From positions 1 to 16,448 of the forward strand of contig JAIPFU010000021.1 of NCBI GenBank assembly GCA_021736505.1: 16,448 bases of DNA, given 5' to 3'. Under the pieces are notes generated by a model. That model made no database searches and was not told where the DNA came from. It saw only the letters and a program-made list of their open reading frames with translations. The position numbers and the translations under genes were made by a program. This DNA comes from Spirochaetia bacterium (GTDB taxonomy: Bacteria; Spirochaetota; Spirochaetia; PWKH01). Positions 6,999-14,901 of the stretch are shown piece by piece (positions within the stretch are counted from its first letter, which is position 1; each line of letters starts with the position of its first letter).

Positions 6999-7054
6999 GT
7001 AAATCTGATAACGGTTTACATCGAATGAATAGACAACTTGATCATACGATCAAG
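6999..7054 (+). promoter_or_regulatory. Two tandem hairpins and a LacI-like pseudo-palindrome upstream of the binding-protein gene
   Basis: Arms GTAAATC (6999-7005) and GGTTTAC (7013-7019) pair with one G-U. Arms CTTGATC (7037-7043) and GATCAAG (7048-7054) pair perfectly around ATAC. The second hairpin sits 10 nt before the SD of the binding-protein gene. Overlapping the first hairpin, TGATAACGGTTTACA (7006-7020) resembles a LacI/catabolite-type operator with one extra central base. Possible roles are mRNA processing or stabilisation that raises binding-protein levels, or an operator; no convincing -10/-35 pair is seen. Confidence 0.45.
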
Positions 7055-7077
7055 AGAAAAAAATGGAGGTCATTATG

Positions 7078-8112
7078 ATGAAAAAGGTAATGATGGCAAC
7101 AGCAGTATTGCTGCTTGTCGGCGGTATGGTGTTTGCTGCAGGTGCTCAGGAAAAAGATGAAGGATTTGTTATTGGTATTAGTAACAGCTGGGTTGGTAGT
7201 GAGTGGAGAACTCAAATGGTAGACCAGACTCTTGCAGTAGCTGAAGAATATAAGGCTGAAGGTCTGATTGATGAAGTAATAGTGCAAAGCACTGATGTAA
7301 GTCTTGAGGGACAAATAGATCAGATCAGGAATTTGATTGCAAAAGGCAGTGACATTATTCTAGTCAACCCTGCTGATGCAAGGGCTTTCAACCCAGTATT
7401 TTCTGAAGCAAAACAGCAGGGAATCACTGTAGTTGCAACTGATACAGAAGTATCTTCTCCTGATGCTTATAATGTAGCTATTGATCAGAAGACTTGGGCA
7501 ATGACATCTGCAAAATGGCTTGCAGAAAAATTAGATGGAGAAGGTAATGTAGTTGCTATTAACGGAGTATCAGGACATCCTGCCAATACAGCTCGTATTG
7601 AAGGGTACAGAGAAGTATTTGGTGATTATCCAGGTATTGAGATTCTCAACGAGGTTAGCGGACAATGGGACAGTGCTATCGGTATGGCTGCAATGCAGGA
7701 TATGCTTGCAACATATCCCGATATTGATGGAGTCTGGGTACAGGATGGTATGACTGAAGGTGTTTTTACTGCACTGCAGAATGCAGGAAGAGATGATATT
7801 GTATCAGTAGGTGAAGCAAGAGTTGGATTTTTAAGAAGATGGGATGAAGAAAATCTAGATACTATTGGTGTTGCAAATCCTCCTGGATGTATGGCATCTG
7901 CTCTTCATGTAGCAATGCAGCTCGCTCAGGGTGAAGAAATTAAGGATGGAGTACTGGAAGGCCCTTATGGTAATACAATATATCTTCCCATTCCTGTAGT
8001 TGTAACCAACGATAACTTTGATGAGGTATTTAAAGAATACAAAGATAAACCTGATTATTTCGCTGTTGACGGTTTTATTTCCAGGGAAAAAGCAGAATCC
8101 TATTTTAAATAA
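7078..8112 (+). CDS. Periplasmic sugar-binding protein of a CUT2-type ABC importer
   Basis: A secreted binding protein that delivers a sugar-like ligand to the permeases encoded downstream. The N-terminus has two Lys, a hydrophobic core and a cleavage region ...GGMVFA before AGAQEKDEG, a pattern typical of spirochaete exported proteins. The mature part is a type I periplasmic-binding fold: 'GISNSWVGSEWRTQM' for the first strand and loop, 'GSDIILVNPADARAFNPV' and 'EIKDGVLEGPYGNTIYLPIPVVVTNDN' near the end. ATGs are available at 7063, 7075 and 7078. GGAGGT (7065-7070) rules out the first and gives a 7-nt spacing to 7078, so the 344-residue form is chosen, although 7075 is possible. No lipobox Cys is seen, so it is probably soluble. 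It is the first of four transporter genes, 17 bp before the ATPase. Confidence 0.9.
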   Translation: MKKVMMATAVLLLVGGMVFAAGAQEKDEGFVIGISNSWVGSEWRTQMVDQTLAVAEEYKAEGLIDEVIVQSTDVSLEGQIDQIRNLIAKGSDIILVNPADARAFNPVFSEAKQQGITVVATDTEVSSPDAYNVAIDQKTWAMTSAKWLAEKLDGEGNVVAINGVSGHPANTARIEGYREVFGDYPGIEILNEVSGQWDSAIGMAAMQDMLATYPDIDGVWVQDGMTEGVFTALQNAGRDDIVSVGEARVGFLRRWDEENLDTIGVANPPGCMASALHVAMQLAQGEEIKDGVLEGPYGNTIYLPIPVVVTNDNFDEVFKEYKDKPDYFAVDGFISREKAESYFK

Positions 8113-8129
8113 ATAAAAGGGGAGACGAT

Positions 8130-9671
8130 ATGCTGATGTTTAAGGCTTCAGGGGTGAATAAGAAATATGGTGAAGTTGTAGCCCTTGAAAATATGGACTT
8201 TTCACTGCAGGAAAGTGAGATACACTACCTTGTTGGAGCTAACGGCTGTGGTAAAAGCACACTTTGCAAAATCATATCTGGGGTGGTTTCCCCGGATTCA
8301 GGTACTTTAGAAATTGGAGATACTCCGTTAAAATTCTTCAGTCCCGATGAAGCTAAAAGACAGGGCATATCAGTTGTTTACCAGGAGTTAAGCCTAATAC
8401 CTCAGTTAACAATTGAAGAAAATATTCTTTTGGGAATTGAGCCCAAAAAAGAACCTTTTGGTCTTGTTGATAGAGAGGGCTGTACAGCAGCAGCCCTCCG
8501 TCAACTTGAGCCGTTCAAGAGTGTACTTAATCTAGATGAATCCTATGTTAAGAAAAAAGTTTCAGAAATACCAATAAACGAACAACAGATTGTTGAAATA
8601 GCAAAAGCGCTTGCTAGAGAGCCCAAGCTTGTAATCTTTGACGAAGCTACGGCTTCTTTGCATAAACAGCAGGTAGATGTATTTTTTTCAATATTAAGGG
8701 ATTTAAAAACTCAGGGAGTCTCAACCATTGTCATATCACACAAAATGGAGGAAATAACTGAAATTGGTGATCGAGTAACAATAATGAGAAGCGGGCATCT
8801 AGTAAAAACTGTTCCGGTTAAAGAGATTACCGGAGAAGAAATTATAAACTTAATGGTTGGCGATCAGCAGCTTCTGAAGAGAAAACGGAATGGAACAGAA
8901 GTAGATTACGACGTAAAAGTACTTGAAGTTCAGGGACTGAAAGCAAGAAATATTAATAATGTATCCTTTTCTCTGCATAGAGGAGAGGTTCTTGGTCTAG
9001 GAGGACTGCAGGGACAAGGCCAGGCTGAAATTCTGCTTTCTTTATTTGGAATTAATCCTGTGGAATCTGGAATTTTACGACTTAACGGCAAAGAAGTTAC
9101 TATTGCTTCTACTGTAGATGCAATTAAACATTCTTTAGCATATATATCCGGTGATAGAAAAAAAGCAGGTGTATTTCTTGTACGAAGCATATTTGAGAAT
9201 CTTGTTCTAAGCTTTTTAATTAAGACAAAACGTAAAATCTTTTCTAGGAAAAAGATGGAAGCTGAGATTATGCCATTCATCAATAAAATTGGAATGAAGT
9301 TTGGTAAGTTGACTGATGAAGCAGATTCTCTGAGCGGCGGTAATCAGCAGAAAGTTGTCATAGGTAGGTGGCTGATGACAAAACCTGCTGTATTACTCTT
9401 AGATGATTCAACTAAGGGAATAGATGTGCGTGCTTCAAAAGATTTTTATGATATTATGCATACCCTTTGTAAAGAAGGTATGTCTGTAATTTGGCACTCT
9501 TCTGAGGATATTGAGCTGTTAAATAATACTGACAGGATTCTTGTAATTGACGGTGGGAAAATTGTTGATGAACTAAGAGACGACCGGCTCAATGAAGTTG
9601 AATTATACCGATCGGCATTAGATTCCAAAAAGGTCAATACGGGTGAAATGGAGCAAAGGTTAAATAAATGA
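8130..9671 (+). CDS. Double-domain sugar ABC transporter ATPase (RbsA/MglA type)
   Basis: A 513-residue ATPase with two fused nucleotide-binding domains, the standard length for CUT2 importers. Domain 1 has Walker A GANGCGKST (36-44), Q-loop Gln85, a degenerate signature 'PINEQQIVEIAKAL' (148-161), Walker B VIFDEATASL (168-177) and His204. Domain 2 has a degenerate Walker A (GLQGQGQAE, 292-300) but a canonical signature LSGGNQQ (401-407). Its Walker B is LLLDDSTKG (422-430), where the usual catalytic Glu is Asp. Asymmetric sites are normal in this family, but the Glu-to-Asp change is less usual. The start at 8130 has GGGGAG 5 nt upstream. The stop overlaps the next gene's start (ATGA), indicating translational coupling with the permease. 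Confidence 0.92.
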   Translation: MLMFKASGVNKKYGEVVALENMDFSLQESEIHYLVGANGCGKSTLCKIISGVVSPDSGTLEIGDTPLKFFSPDEAKRQGISVVYQELSLIPQLTIEENILLGIEPKKEPFGLVDREGCTAAALRQLEPFKSVLNLDESYVKKKVSEIPINEQQIVEIAKALAREPKLVIFDEATASLHKQQVDVFFSILRDLKTQGVSTIVISHKMEEITEIGDRVTIMRSGHLVKTVPVKEITGEEIINLMVGDQQLLKRKRNGTEVDYDVKVLEVQGLKARNINNVSFSLHRGEVLGLGGLQGQGQAEILLSLFGINPVESGILRLNGKEVTIASTVDAIKHSLAYISGDRKKAGVFLVRSIFENLVLSFLIKTKRKIFSRKKMEAEIMPFINKIGMKFGKLTDEADSLSGGNQQKVVIGRWLMTKPAVLLLDDSTKGIDVRASKDFYDIMHTLCKEGMSVIWHSSEDIELLNNTDRILVIDGGKIVDELRDDRLNEVELYRSALDSKKVNTGEMEQRLNK

Positions 9672-10663
9672 AGCAGAAGAAAGTAAATAGATTGCAAGCC
9701 CTTAAACAAATGGTTAGTAAACCGTACTTTTTGTCCTTAGTAATACTGGTTTTTTTCTTTATTCTGCTGGGTTTTCTAGGACGGAATTACTATTCTCCTT
9801 ATAATTTGACAACAAAGTTCAGGTTGTGGATTCCACTGATCCTGGTTACCCTTGGACAAACTTTTGTAATACTAGGCGGTGGATTGGACCTTTCTGTTAG
9901 TTCGCTACTTGCTCTTGTTAATGTTGTAACAGTAAAAGTTCTAATGATGTTAGGGGCCACTCCGTTGGCAGGAGCCATTGCTATAGGTCTAGGACTTGCA
10001 GTGGGGCTTGCTGCAGGATTTGTTAATGGGTTCTTAGTATCAAAACTTAGGTTTCCTCCACTTATATCTACCTATGCAACAAGGATAATTTGGGCAGGTT
10101 TAGCTATTCGTGTTATGGAGCAGTCCGGAGGGGAGGTTCCTATTGAATGGTACCAGATATATTCATCAGTAATTCTTATAGTCCCATTCAGTATGCTGCT
10201 GCTGTTTGTACTTATGTTGGGAATAAGGTATTTAAATCGATCTGGATTTGTCACACAGTTGAAAGCTTGCGGAGGGAATATATATGGAGCATATGAATCC
10301 GTATTACGGGTAAATGCAATAAGGATAAAAAGCTATATGCTTAGTGGTTTTTTTACCGCTGTAGCTGCAGTATGCATAGTATCAGAAACTGTAACAGGAA
10401 ATCCTCTTGCCGGCGGTGGGTATGAATTAGAGTCCATAAGCGCGGTAGCATTAGGGGGAACATCATTGGCAGGTGGTACTGGAGGCTTTTTTGGCAGTAT
10501 ATTAGGTTCAATTGTTTTGAAGCTAATCAATGATGTAATCTTTTTTGCTGGTTTAGGAGTGAATTTTCAGGTTTTAGCCCAGGGATTAATTATTATAATA
10601 GCTCTTGCAGTCGGCGGTATGCTTACAAACCGTAAAAGCAATATAAAAAGGGGCAGTTTATGA
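9668..10663 (+). CDS. Sugar ABC transporter permease 1 (RbsC type)
   Basis: A 331-residue inner-membrane permease with many hydrophobic segments, the first at about 17-37 after a basic N-terminal tail. Family hallmarks are GGGLDLSVSSLLAL (70-83), and near the C-terminus 'ISAVALGGTSLAGGTGGFFG' followed by hydrophobic helices and a short basic tail. It should form half of the transmembrane channel, with the protein at 10660 as partner. Both ends overlap neighbouring genes by four bases (ATGA junctions), a typical arrangement of stoichiometric transporter subunits. Confidence 0.9.
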   Translation: MKQKKVNRLQALKQMVSKPYFLSLVILVFFFILLGFLGRNYYSPYNLTTKFRLWIPLILVTLGQTFVILGGGLDLSVSSLLALVNVVTVKVLMMLGATPLAGAIAIGLGLAVGLAAGFVNGFLVSKLRFPPLISTYATRIIWAGLAIRVMEQSGGEVPIEWYQIYSSVILIVPFSMLLLFVLMLGIRYLNRSGFVTQLKACGGNIYGAYESVLRVNAIRIKSYMLSGFFTAVAAVCIVSETVTGNPLAGGGYELESISAVALGGTSLAGGTGGFFGSILGSIVLKLINDVIFFAGLGVNFQVLAQGLIIIIALAVGGMLTNRKSNIKRGSL

Positions 10664-11643
10664 TCAGGATACGTGCAAATACTGCAGTTGGAGTAATTAA
10701 AAGTGGAATTCGAAAACCTTCGGTAATTGCGTTACTGCTTTGTATTGTTCTTCTCATTATTGGAAACATAATATCCCCGGGGTTTTCAAGTTTTAGTTTG
10801 ATAATAAATATTGCAGTTGTTGCTTCCTTTGTAGGTTTTGTTTCCGGTGGACAAAATCTCGTAATTCTTGGAGGGGCGAACGGACTGGATCTCTCTGTTG
10901 GCAGGTTTGTAACTCTTGGTGCCATTATCGGGGGCGTGGTTTCTCAGCAGCAAGATCAAAGATTGATTTTAGCATTTTTCGCTGTGATGGCTGCCACTTT
11001 TCTGTTGGGTGTAGTGAATGGAATCGGAGTAACTTTTTTCCGAATTCCTCCTTTGGTTATGACGATGAGTATGTCTATCGTAGTTATTGCAATTATTCGT
11101 TTCATAACAGGAGGTATTTCAGTACCCGGTGCCTCTGATTTGCTTCAGGTAATAATAACGGGAAGAATTTTCGGTATTCCGGGAATTCTCTTTATTTGGG
11201 CAATATTCATTTGTTTAATGAGTTGGCTTTTGCACAATACTTCTTTTGGATTCAAGCTTTATGCCATCGGAGCTAATGATTATGCAGCAGAATTAGCAGG
11301 AATACGAGTAAATCCATTGAGAATTCTACTGTATGGGCTTTGTGCAATGATAGCAGGTATTACTGGATATCTTTATTTAGGATATCTTGCCTCAGTATAT
11401 AATATTACATTGGGTGACAAATTTACCCTTACATCTGTAATAGCCGTTGTTGTCGGTGGAACCTCATTATCAGGTGGTAAAGGCGCATATATTGGAGTTG
11501 CAATAGGTGCTTTTCTCTTGCAGTTAATGAACAGTTTTCTGGTAACTGTAAAAATTGAACAAAGTATGAGAAGTGTGCTTTTTGGAATTATTTTACTAAT
11601 AATTATTTTTGCTTATGGAAGAGAAAAGAAAATGCAGCATTAA
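10660..11643 (+). CDS. Sugar ABC transporter permease 2 (RbsC type)
   Basis: A 327-residue polytopic membrane protein homologous in pattern to the preceding permease. It has a positively charged N-terminus, the hallmark 'GANGLDLSVGRFVTLGAIIGG' split over the third and fourth helices, the cytoplasmic loop 'FGFKLYAIGANDYAAELAGIRV' and the C-terminal 'VVVGGTSLSGGKGAYIG'. Two different permeases imply a heterodimeric channel, a common variant of CUT2 importers. It starts four bases inside the previous gene. Small hairpins just after the stop separate it from the downstream oxidoreductase gene. Confidence 0.9.
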   Translation: MIRIRANTAVGVIKSGIRKPSVIALLLCIVLLIIGNIISPGFSSFSLIINIAVVASFVGFVSGGQNLVILGGANGLDLSVGRFVTLGAIIGGVVSQQQDQRLILAFFAVMAATFLLGVVNGIGVTFFRIPPLVMTMSMSIVVIAIIRFITGGISVPGASDLLQVIITGRIFGIPGILFIWAIFICLMSWLLHNTSFGFKLYAIGANDYAAELAGIRVNPLRILLYGLCAMIAGITGYLYLGYLASVYNITLGDKFTLTSVIAVVVGGTSLSGGKGAYIGVAIGAFLLQLMNSFLVTVKIEQSMRSVLFGIILLIIIFAYGREKKMQH

Positions 11644-11671
11644 TTGCTGCGGATGAACTTTAAATGAAGTT
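11634..11671 (+). repeat. Two short hairpins at the permease/oxidoreductase junction
   Basis: GCAGCA (11634-11639) pairs with TGCTGC (11645-11650), spanning the permease stop codon. AACTT (11656-11660) pairs with AAGTT (11667-11671). Neither is followed by a T-run, so they look like processing or attenuation sites and not an intrinsic terminator. The second one shares AACTT...AAGTT ends with the operator candidate at 5986-6002. Confidence 0.3.
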
Positions 11672-11710
11672 AAGAAAATAGTAAATGTTTATGAAAAGGA
11701 GGTTTTTACG

Positions 11711-12826
11711 ATGGGAAAAACAAAAATTGCATTAGCAGGAGCAGGGTTTATATCTCATATACATATGGAGTCATATATGAGGTTTGTTCCTGATGCTGAA
11801 ATTGTAGCTGTGTACAGCAGAAGTGAAGCATCTGCATCTGCTTTTGCCGAACAGTATAATATTTCTGCTTGGTATACAGATTACGGACAGATGCTTAAGG
11901 AAACAAATTGTGAAATTGTAGATATATGCCTTCCAAATTTTCTTCATCACAAGGCCACACTGAAAGCTGCAGAAAGCGGGCGACATGTTATTATTGAAAA
12001 ACCGTTGTGTGTAACATTGAAAGAAGCGGATGAAATGATTGAAGCATGCAAAAACGCTGGTGTTAAATTGATGTATGCTGAGGAGTTGTGTTTTGCTCCA
12101 AAATATGAACGAGTAAAATCCTTAGTAAATGAAGAAGGTGCTGTCGGCAAAGTATATATGATTAAGCAGTCAGAAAAACATTCAGGGCCGCACAGTGACT
12201 GGTTTTATGATGTATCACAATCCGGCGGTGGTGTGCTTATGGATATGGGTTGCCATGCTGTCGCATGGATGAGATGGATTCTTGGAGGAAGTCCTAGGGT
12301 AGTATCGGTATATGCCACTATGCAGTCTGTTCTTCATAGTAATCGTTCACGGGGTGAAGACAACACAGTAATGGTTTTAGAATTTGAAGATGATGTTATC
12401 GGCGTCGCTGAAGATAGTTGGGCTAGACACGGTGGTATGGATGATAAAATAGAAATTTACGGCGACGGCGGCGTAACCTATGCAGATTTGTTTATGGGGA
12501 ATTCTACGCTTACATATAGTCTTGAAGGATATGGTTATGTTGCTGAAAAAGCAGGGACTTCAAAGGGTTGGACATTTACTATGTTCGAAGAGGCGTTTAA
12601 TCAAGGTTATCCACATGAATTATTACACTTTATAGATTGTATCCGCAATAATAAACAACCGAAAGTTACTGGAGAGGATGGACGTGCAGTTTTAGAGATT
12701 CTTTATGCTGCTTATGCTTCTGCAGGTGAGGGTAAAAAAATACATTTACCTTTTCATTCAGATAAGGAAGTACCTGTAGACTTATGGCGAAAAGAGAACA
12801 TCAAGAAAAAGGATCCTATAATTTGA
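11711..12826 (+). CDS. Gfo/Idh/MocA-family oxidoreductase, canonical motifs
   Basis: A 371-residue dehydrogenase with textbook signatures: the Rossmann loop LAGAGFIS (8-15), IIEKPLC (94-100) with Lys97, and SGGGVLMDMGCHAVAWM (171-187) with Asp178 and His182 as the catalytic pair. It should use NAD(H) or NADP(H) to interconvert hydroxyl and keto groups on a sugar or its derivative. AAGGAGG lies 8 nt before the ATG. It follows the importer genes, and its stop codon overlaps the start of the NagB-like gene (TTGA), so the two are probably translationally coupled and act in sequence. It differs from the two oxidoreductases at 3717 and 4822, which have altered motifs, so the three are unlikely to be redundant. 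Confidence 0.88.
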   Translation: MGKTKIALAGAGFISHIHMESYMRFVPDAEIVAVYSRSEASASAFAEQYNISAWYTDYGQMLKETNCEIVDICLPNFLHHKATLKAAESGRHVIIEKPLCVTLKEADEMIEACKNAGVKLMYAEELCFAPKYERVKSLVNEEGAVGKVYMIKQSEKHSGPHSDWFYDVSQSGGGVLMDMGCHAVAWMRWILGGSPRVVSVYATMQSVLHSNRSRGEDNTVMVLEFEDDVIGVAEDSWARHGGMDDKIEIYGDGGVTYADLFMGNSTLTYSLEGYGYVAEKAGTSKGWTFTMFEEAFNQGYPHELLHFIDCIRNNKQPKVTGEDGRAVLEILYAAYASAGEGKKIHLPFHSDKEVPVDLWRKENIKKKDPII

Positions 12827-13551
12827 AAAATATAATATGGAAATTCTGTGCACAGCATGAGCAGTATATACAAACGGCAGCATCAATACTAACAGAGCAA
12901 ATTATTAAAAAACCCAATTCTCTATTTACACTTGCTACTGGTCAATCCCCTAAGGATGTCTATACTCGTTGGGTTCAGGAGATAAAGGAACAAAAGATAA
13001 ATACTGAACAAATGATAATCCATAAACTAGATGAATGGGTTGGGTTGCCTTCTGGACATAAAGGTACATGTGAAAGGTTTTTACAAGAAAACGTGCTTGA
13101 CCCGTTGTCTATTGATATGTCCCATTACTTATCAGTTTCTGCAGAGACTGAAGAACCGAAAAATGAATCAGACCGAATGCATAAAGAATTAGAGAAAAAA
13201 GGGTATAGTGACGTATGTGTTCTTGGTTTGGGTAGAAATGGGCACTTGGGGTTGAATGAACCAGGTGAATTTCTGTATCCTAATACATATACGGCAGAAC
13301 TGAGTAACAGTTCACAAAATCATGCTATGCTGTCAGGTGCGAAGGTGTTTTATGGTATTACCATGGGTATAGGTGAAATATTAAGATCAAGGCATATTGT
13401 GCTTCTTGTAAGCGGAACTGAAAAGGAAAAAGCTGTAGAAAGTCTATACAGTTCAGCTATTAGTACCCAGAATCCTGCATCTTTCCTTTTTCTGCATCCA
13501 AAAGTGACCATTGTTCTTGATCAGTATTACAGTGAAAAATTCTCTAATTAG
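12823..13551 (+). CDS. NagB/AgaI-like sugar-6-phosphate isomerase/deaminase
   Basis: A 242-residue enzyme of the glucosamine-6-phosphate deaminase / 6-phosphogluconolactonase superfamily. Recognisable blocks are LATGQSPKDVY (37-47, phosphate binding), KLDEWVGLP (68-76, Asp70 equivalent to the NagB proton carrier), and LGLGRNGHLGLNEPGE (134-149, His141 and Glu146). The Asp of NagB's GxDGH is Asn139 here. I recall an Asn at this place in galactosamine-6-phosphate isomerase-like relatives, so an amino-sugar phosphate other than GlcN6P is possible. An ATG exists at 12784 but lacks an SD. The in-frame TTG at 12823 overlaps the upstream TGA and puts the start exactly where NagB proteins begin ('KNIIWKF'), so it is preferred. 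AAGGA lies 10 nt upstream, which is rather far. The gene ends 14 bp before the ROK regulator. Confidence 0.8.
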   Translation: MKNIIWKFCAQHEQYIQTAASILTEQIIKKPNSLFTLATGQSPKDVYTRWVQEIKEQKINTEQMIIHKLDEWVGLPSGHKGTCERFLQENVLDPLSIDMSHYLSVSAETEEPKNESDRMHKELEKKGYSDVCVLGLGRNGHLGLNEPGEFLYPNTYTAELSNSSQNHAMLSGAKVFYGITMGIGEILRSRHIVLLVSGTEKEKAVESLYSSAISTQNPASFLFLHPKVTIVLDQYYSEKFSN

Positions 13552-13565
13552 GAAGGAGTTTCTGA

Positions 13566-14768
13566 TTGAATAATAAACGCAGTTTTAATCAGAGTGCACT
13601 GAAGCAGAATAATATTGGGGTTGTACTTGATGAAATTAAACGGAAAAAGTCTATTGTAAAATCTGAGCTCTCAAGGAAGCTGCGTTTAAGTTTTTCAACT
13701 GTATCAAATATTTGTGAAACCTTGCAGGAGCAGGGGTTAATTAACATGGATTCAGTCGGTGATTCTACAGGAGGGAGAAAGCCTAAAAGTATTTTATTTC
13801 AGCCTTTTTCTAAGTATATTATTTCTTTGGATTTTAGTGTTGAGCAAGCATTACACATATCTATAGTAAATCTTGATTATAAGGTGATTCTGAATGAATG
13901 GCTATCAGGTATTTATTCATTACCACTTGAAGAAATGCTTACAAAGATAAAAGAGACGGTAATTCGTATAGCGATATCCGCGGGAGTAGATAAGGAATCA
14001 ATTATTGGTGCAGGTGTAGCTGTGCCTGGAATGTATGACAAACATTTAGATACTATTTTTTATAGTACTAATTCCAGCTTGGCAAACATACGACTTCGTA
14101 AACGTTTGGAAGATGCCCTTAAAGTGCCTGTTACAATTTTGAATGATGCAAACCTTGCTGCATTAGGCCAATGTGTGCTTGCAGCACAGCCCAAAAGCAA
14201 TCTATTGTTAGTATATTTTACAGAGGGAATAGGATTGGGTATTATTTATAATGGGGATATTTATTATGGAGCAAAGGGTTTTGCTGGAGAGATTGGCAAT
14301 GTTCGTGTACCGTTGGAAAAAGGCTCTTGGAAGATAGAAAAGCTTTTGAATTTATCAGGTATACTGAAAAACTATAGCTTTTATTTGATTAATGGAAGAA
14401 TGGGTACAGCCCAGGAAATTGAAGATATACAAGAAGACGAAGAGTACCTGTTTCAGCAGTTGCTTAAAGGCTGCTTAGAAAAAGCCTCTTGTGAATTAGC
14501 CTTCATGGAGCAAATAGGGAATTTGCTTGGGTGGCTGATTTCAGCAATAATTGATCTTATGAATCCTGATACAGTTTATATCGGTGGAAATATTGATAAA
14601 TTAGTGCCCTGTTTAATACCGCATGTAAGTGAATATGTTAGAAAAAATTCCATAATTTCTCCAATTATGGATGTATCAATTGAGGCCGCATCAGTTGAAA
14701 ATTTAATAGTTATTGGGACAGGTGAACTTGTATACAAAGAATGGATGTACCGTACGTTTTCTTTTTAA
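13566..14768 (+). CDS. ROK-family transcriptional regulator (NagC/XylR type)
   Basis: A 400-residue DNA-binding ROK protein. A MarR-like helix-turn-helix (about 18-60, 'KSELSRKLRLSFSTVSNICETLQEQGLI') is followed by a wing with GGRKPK (69-74) and an actin-like sugar-sensing domain with ILNDANLAAL (191-200). The kinase/zinc features have decayed. The usual GEIGH is GEIGN (241-245), and no CxCGxxGC cluster follows; the sugar contact and zinc site are therefore missing or changed. It probably represses the operon until a pathway intermediate binds. TTG start at 13566 with AAGGAG 7 nt upstream; only 14 bp from the preceding gene, so it is cotranscribed with the operon and may control the 5980 and 2462 promoters. 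Confidence 0.88.
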   Translation: MNNKRSFNQSALKQNNIGVVLDEIKRKKSIVKSELSRKLRLSFSTVSNICETLQEQGLINMDSVGDSTGGRKPKSILFQPFSKYIISLDFSVEQALHISIVNLDYKVILNEWLSGIYSLPLEEMLTKIKETVIRIAISAGVDKESIIGAGVAVPGMYDKHLDTIFYSTNSSLANIRLRKRLEDALKVPVTILNDANLAALGQCVLAAQPKSNLLLVYFTEGIGLGIIYNGDIYYGAKGFAGEIGNVRVPLEKGSWKIEKLLNLSGILKNYSFYLINGRMGTAQEIEDIQEDEEYLFQQLLKGCLEKASCELAFMEQIGNLLGWLISAIIDLMNPDTVYIGGNIDKLVPCLIPHVSEYVRKNSIISPIMDVSIEAASVENLIVIGTGELVYKEWMYRTFSF

Positions 14769-14805
14769 ACAATTCTCATCTACCTGACTTCCTGGAGGTT
14801 AAATA

Positions 14806-14901
14806 ATGAAGAAAAGCGGTCAATTTACTTTACAGGGAACCTACCTTTTGGAGTTGTATCTCATCCTCCAAAGCTTTTTCCACAAATTTATTAATCGATA
14901 G
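14806..14901 (+). pseudogene. Putative truncated first codons of a lost operon gene
   Basis: An ATG at 14806 is preceded by GGAGG with an ideal 7-nt spacing, 37 bp after the ROK regulator stop and in operon orientation. The frame encodes only 31 residues (starting MKKSGQFTLQGTY) before TAG and soon runs antisense into the 3' end of the hicB gene. The arrangement suggests that the genuine start of a further sugar-operon gene survives while its body was replaced by the hicB/ATPase segment, with a junction near 14830-14850. It may instead be a chance SD. No family can be recognised from about 12 residues. Confidence 0.3.

Noticed and set aside
14847..14882. TTTGGAG/CTCCAAA stem as a terminator
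   Set aside because: The loop is long (22 nt), the stem lies inside hicB coding sequence and there is no adequate T-run; no convincing intrinsic terminator was found anywhere.
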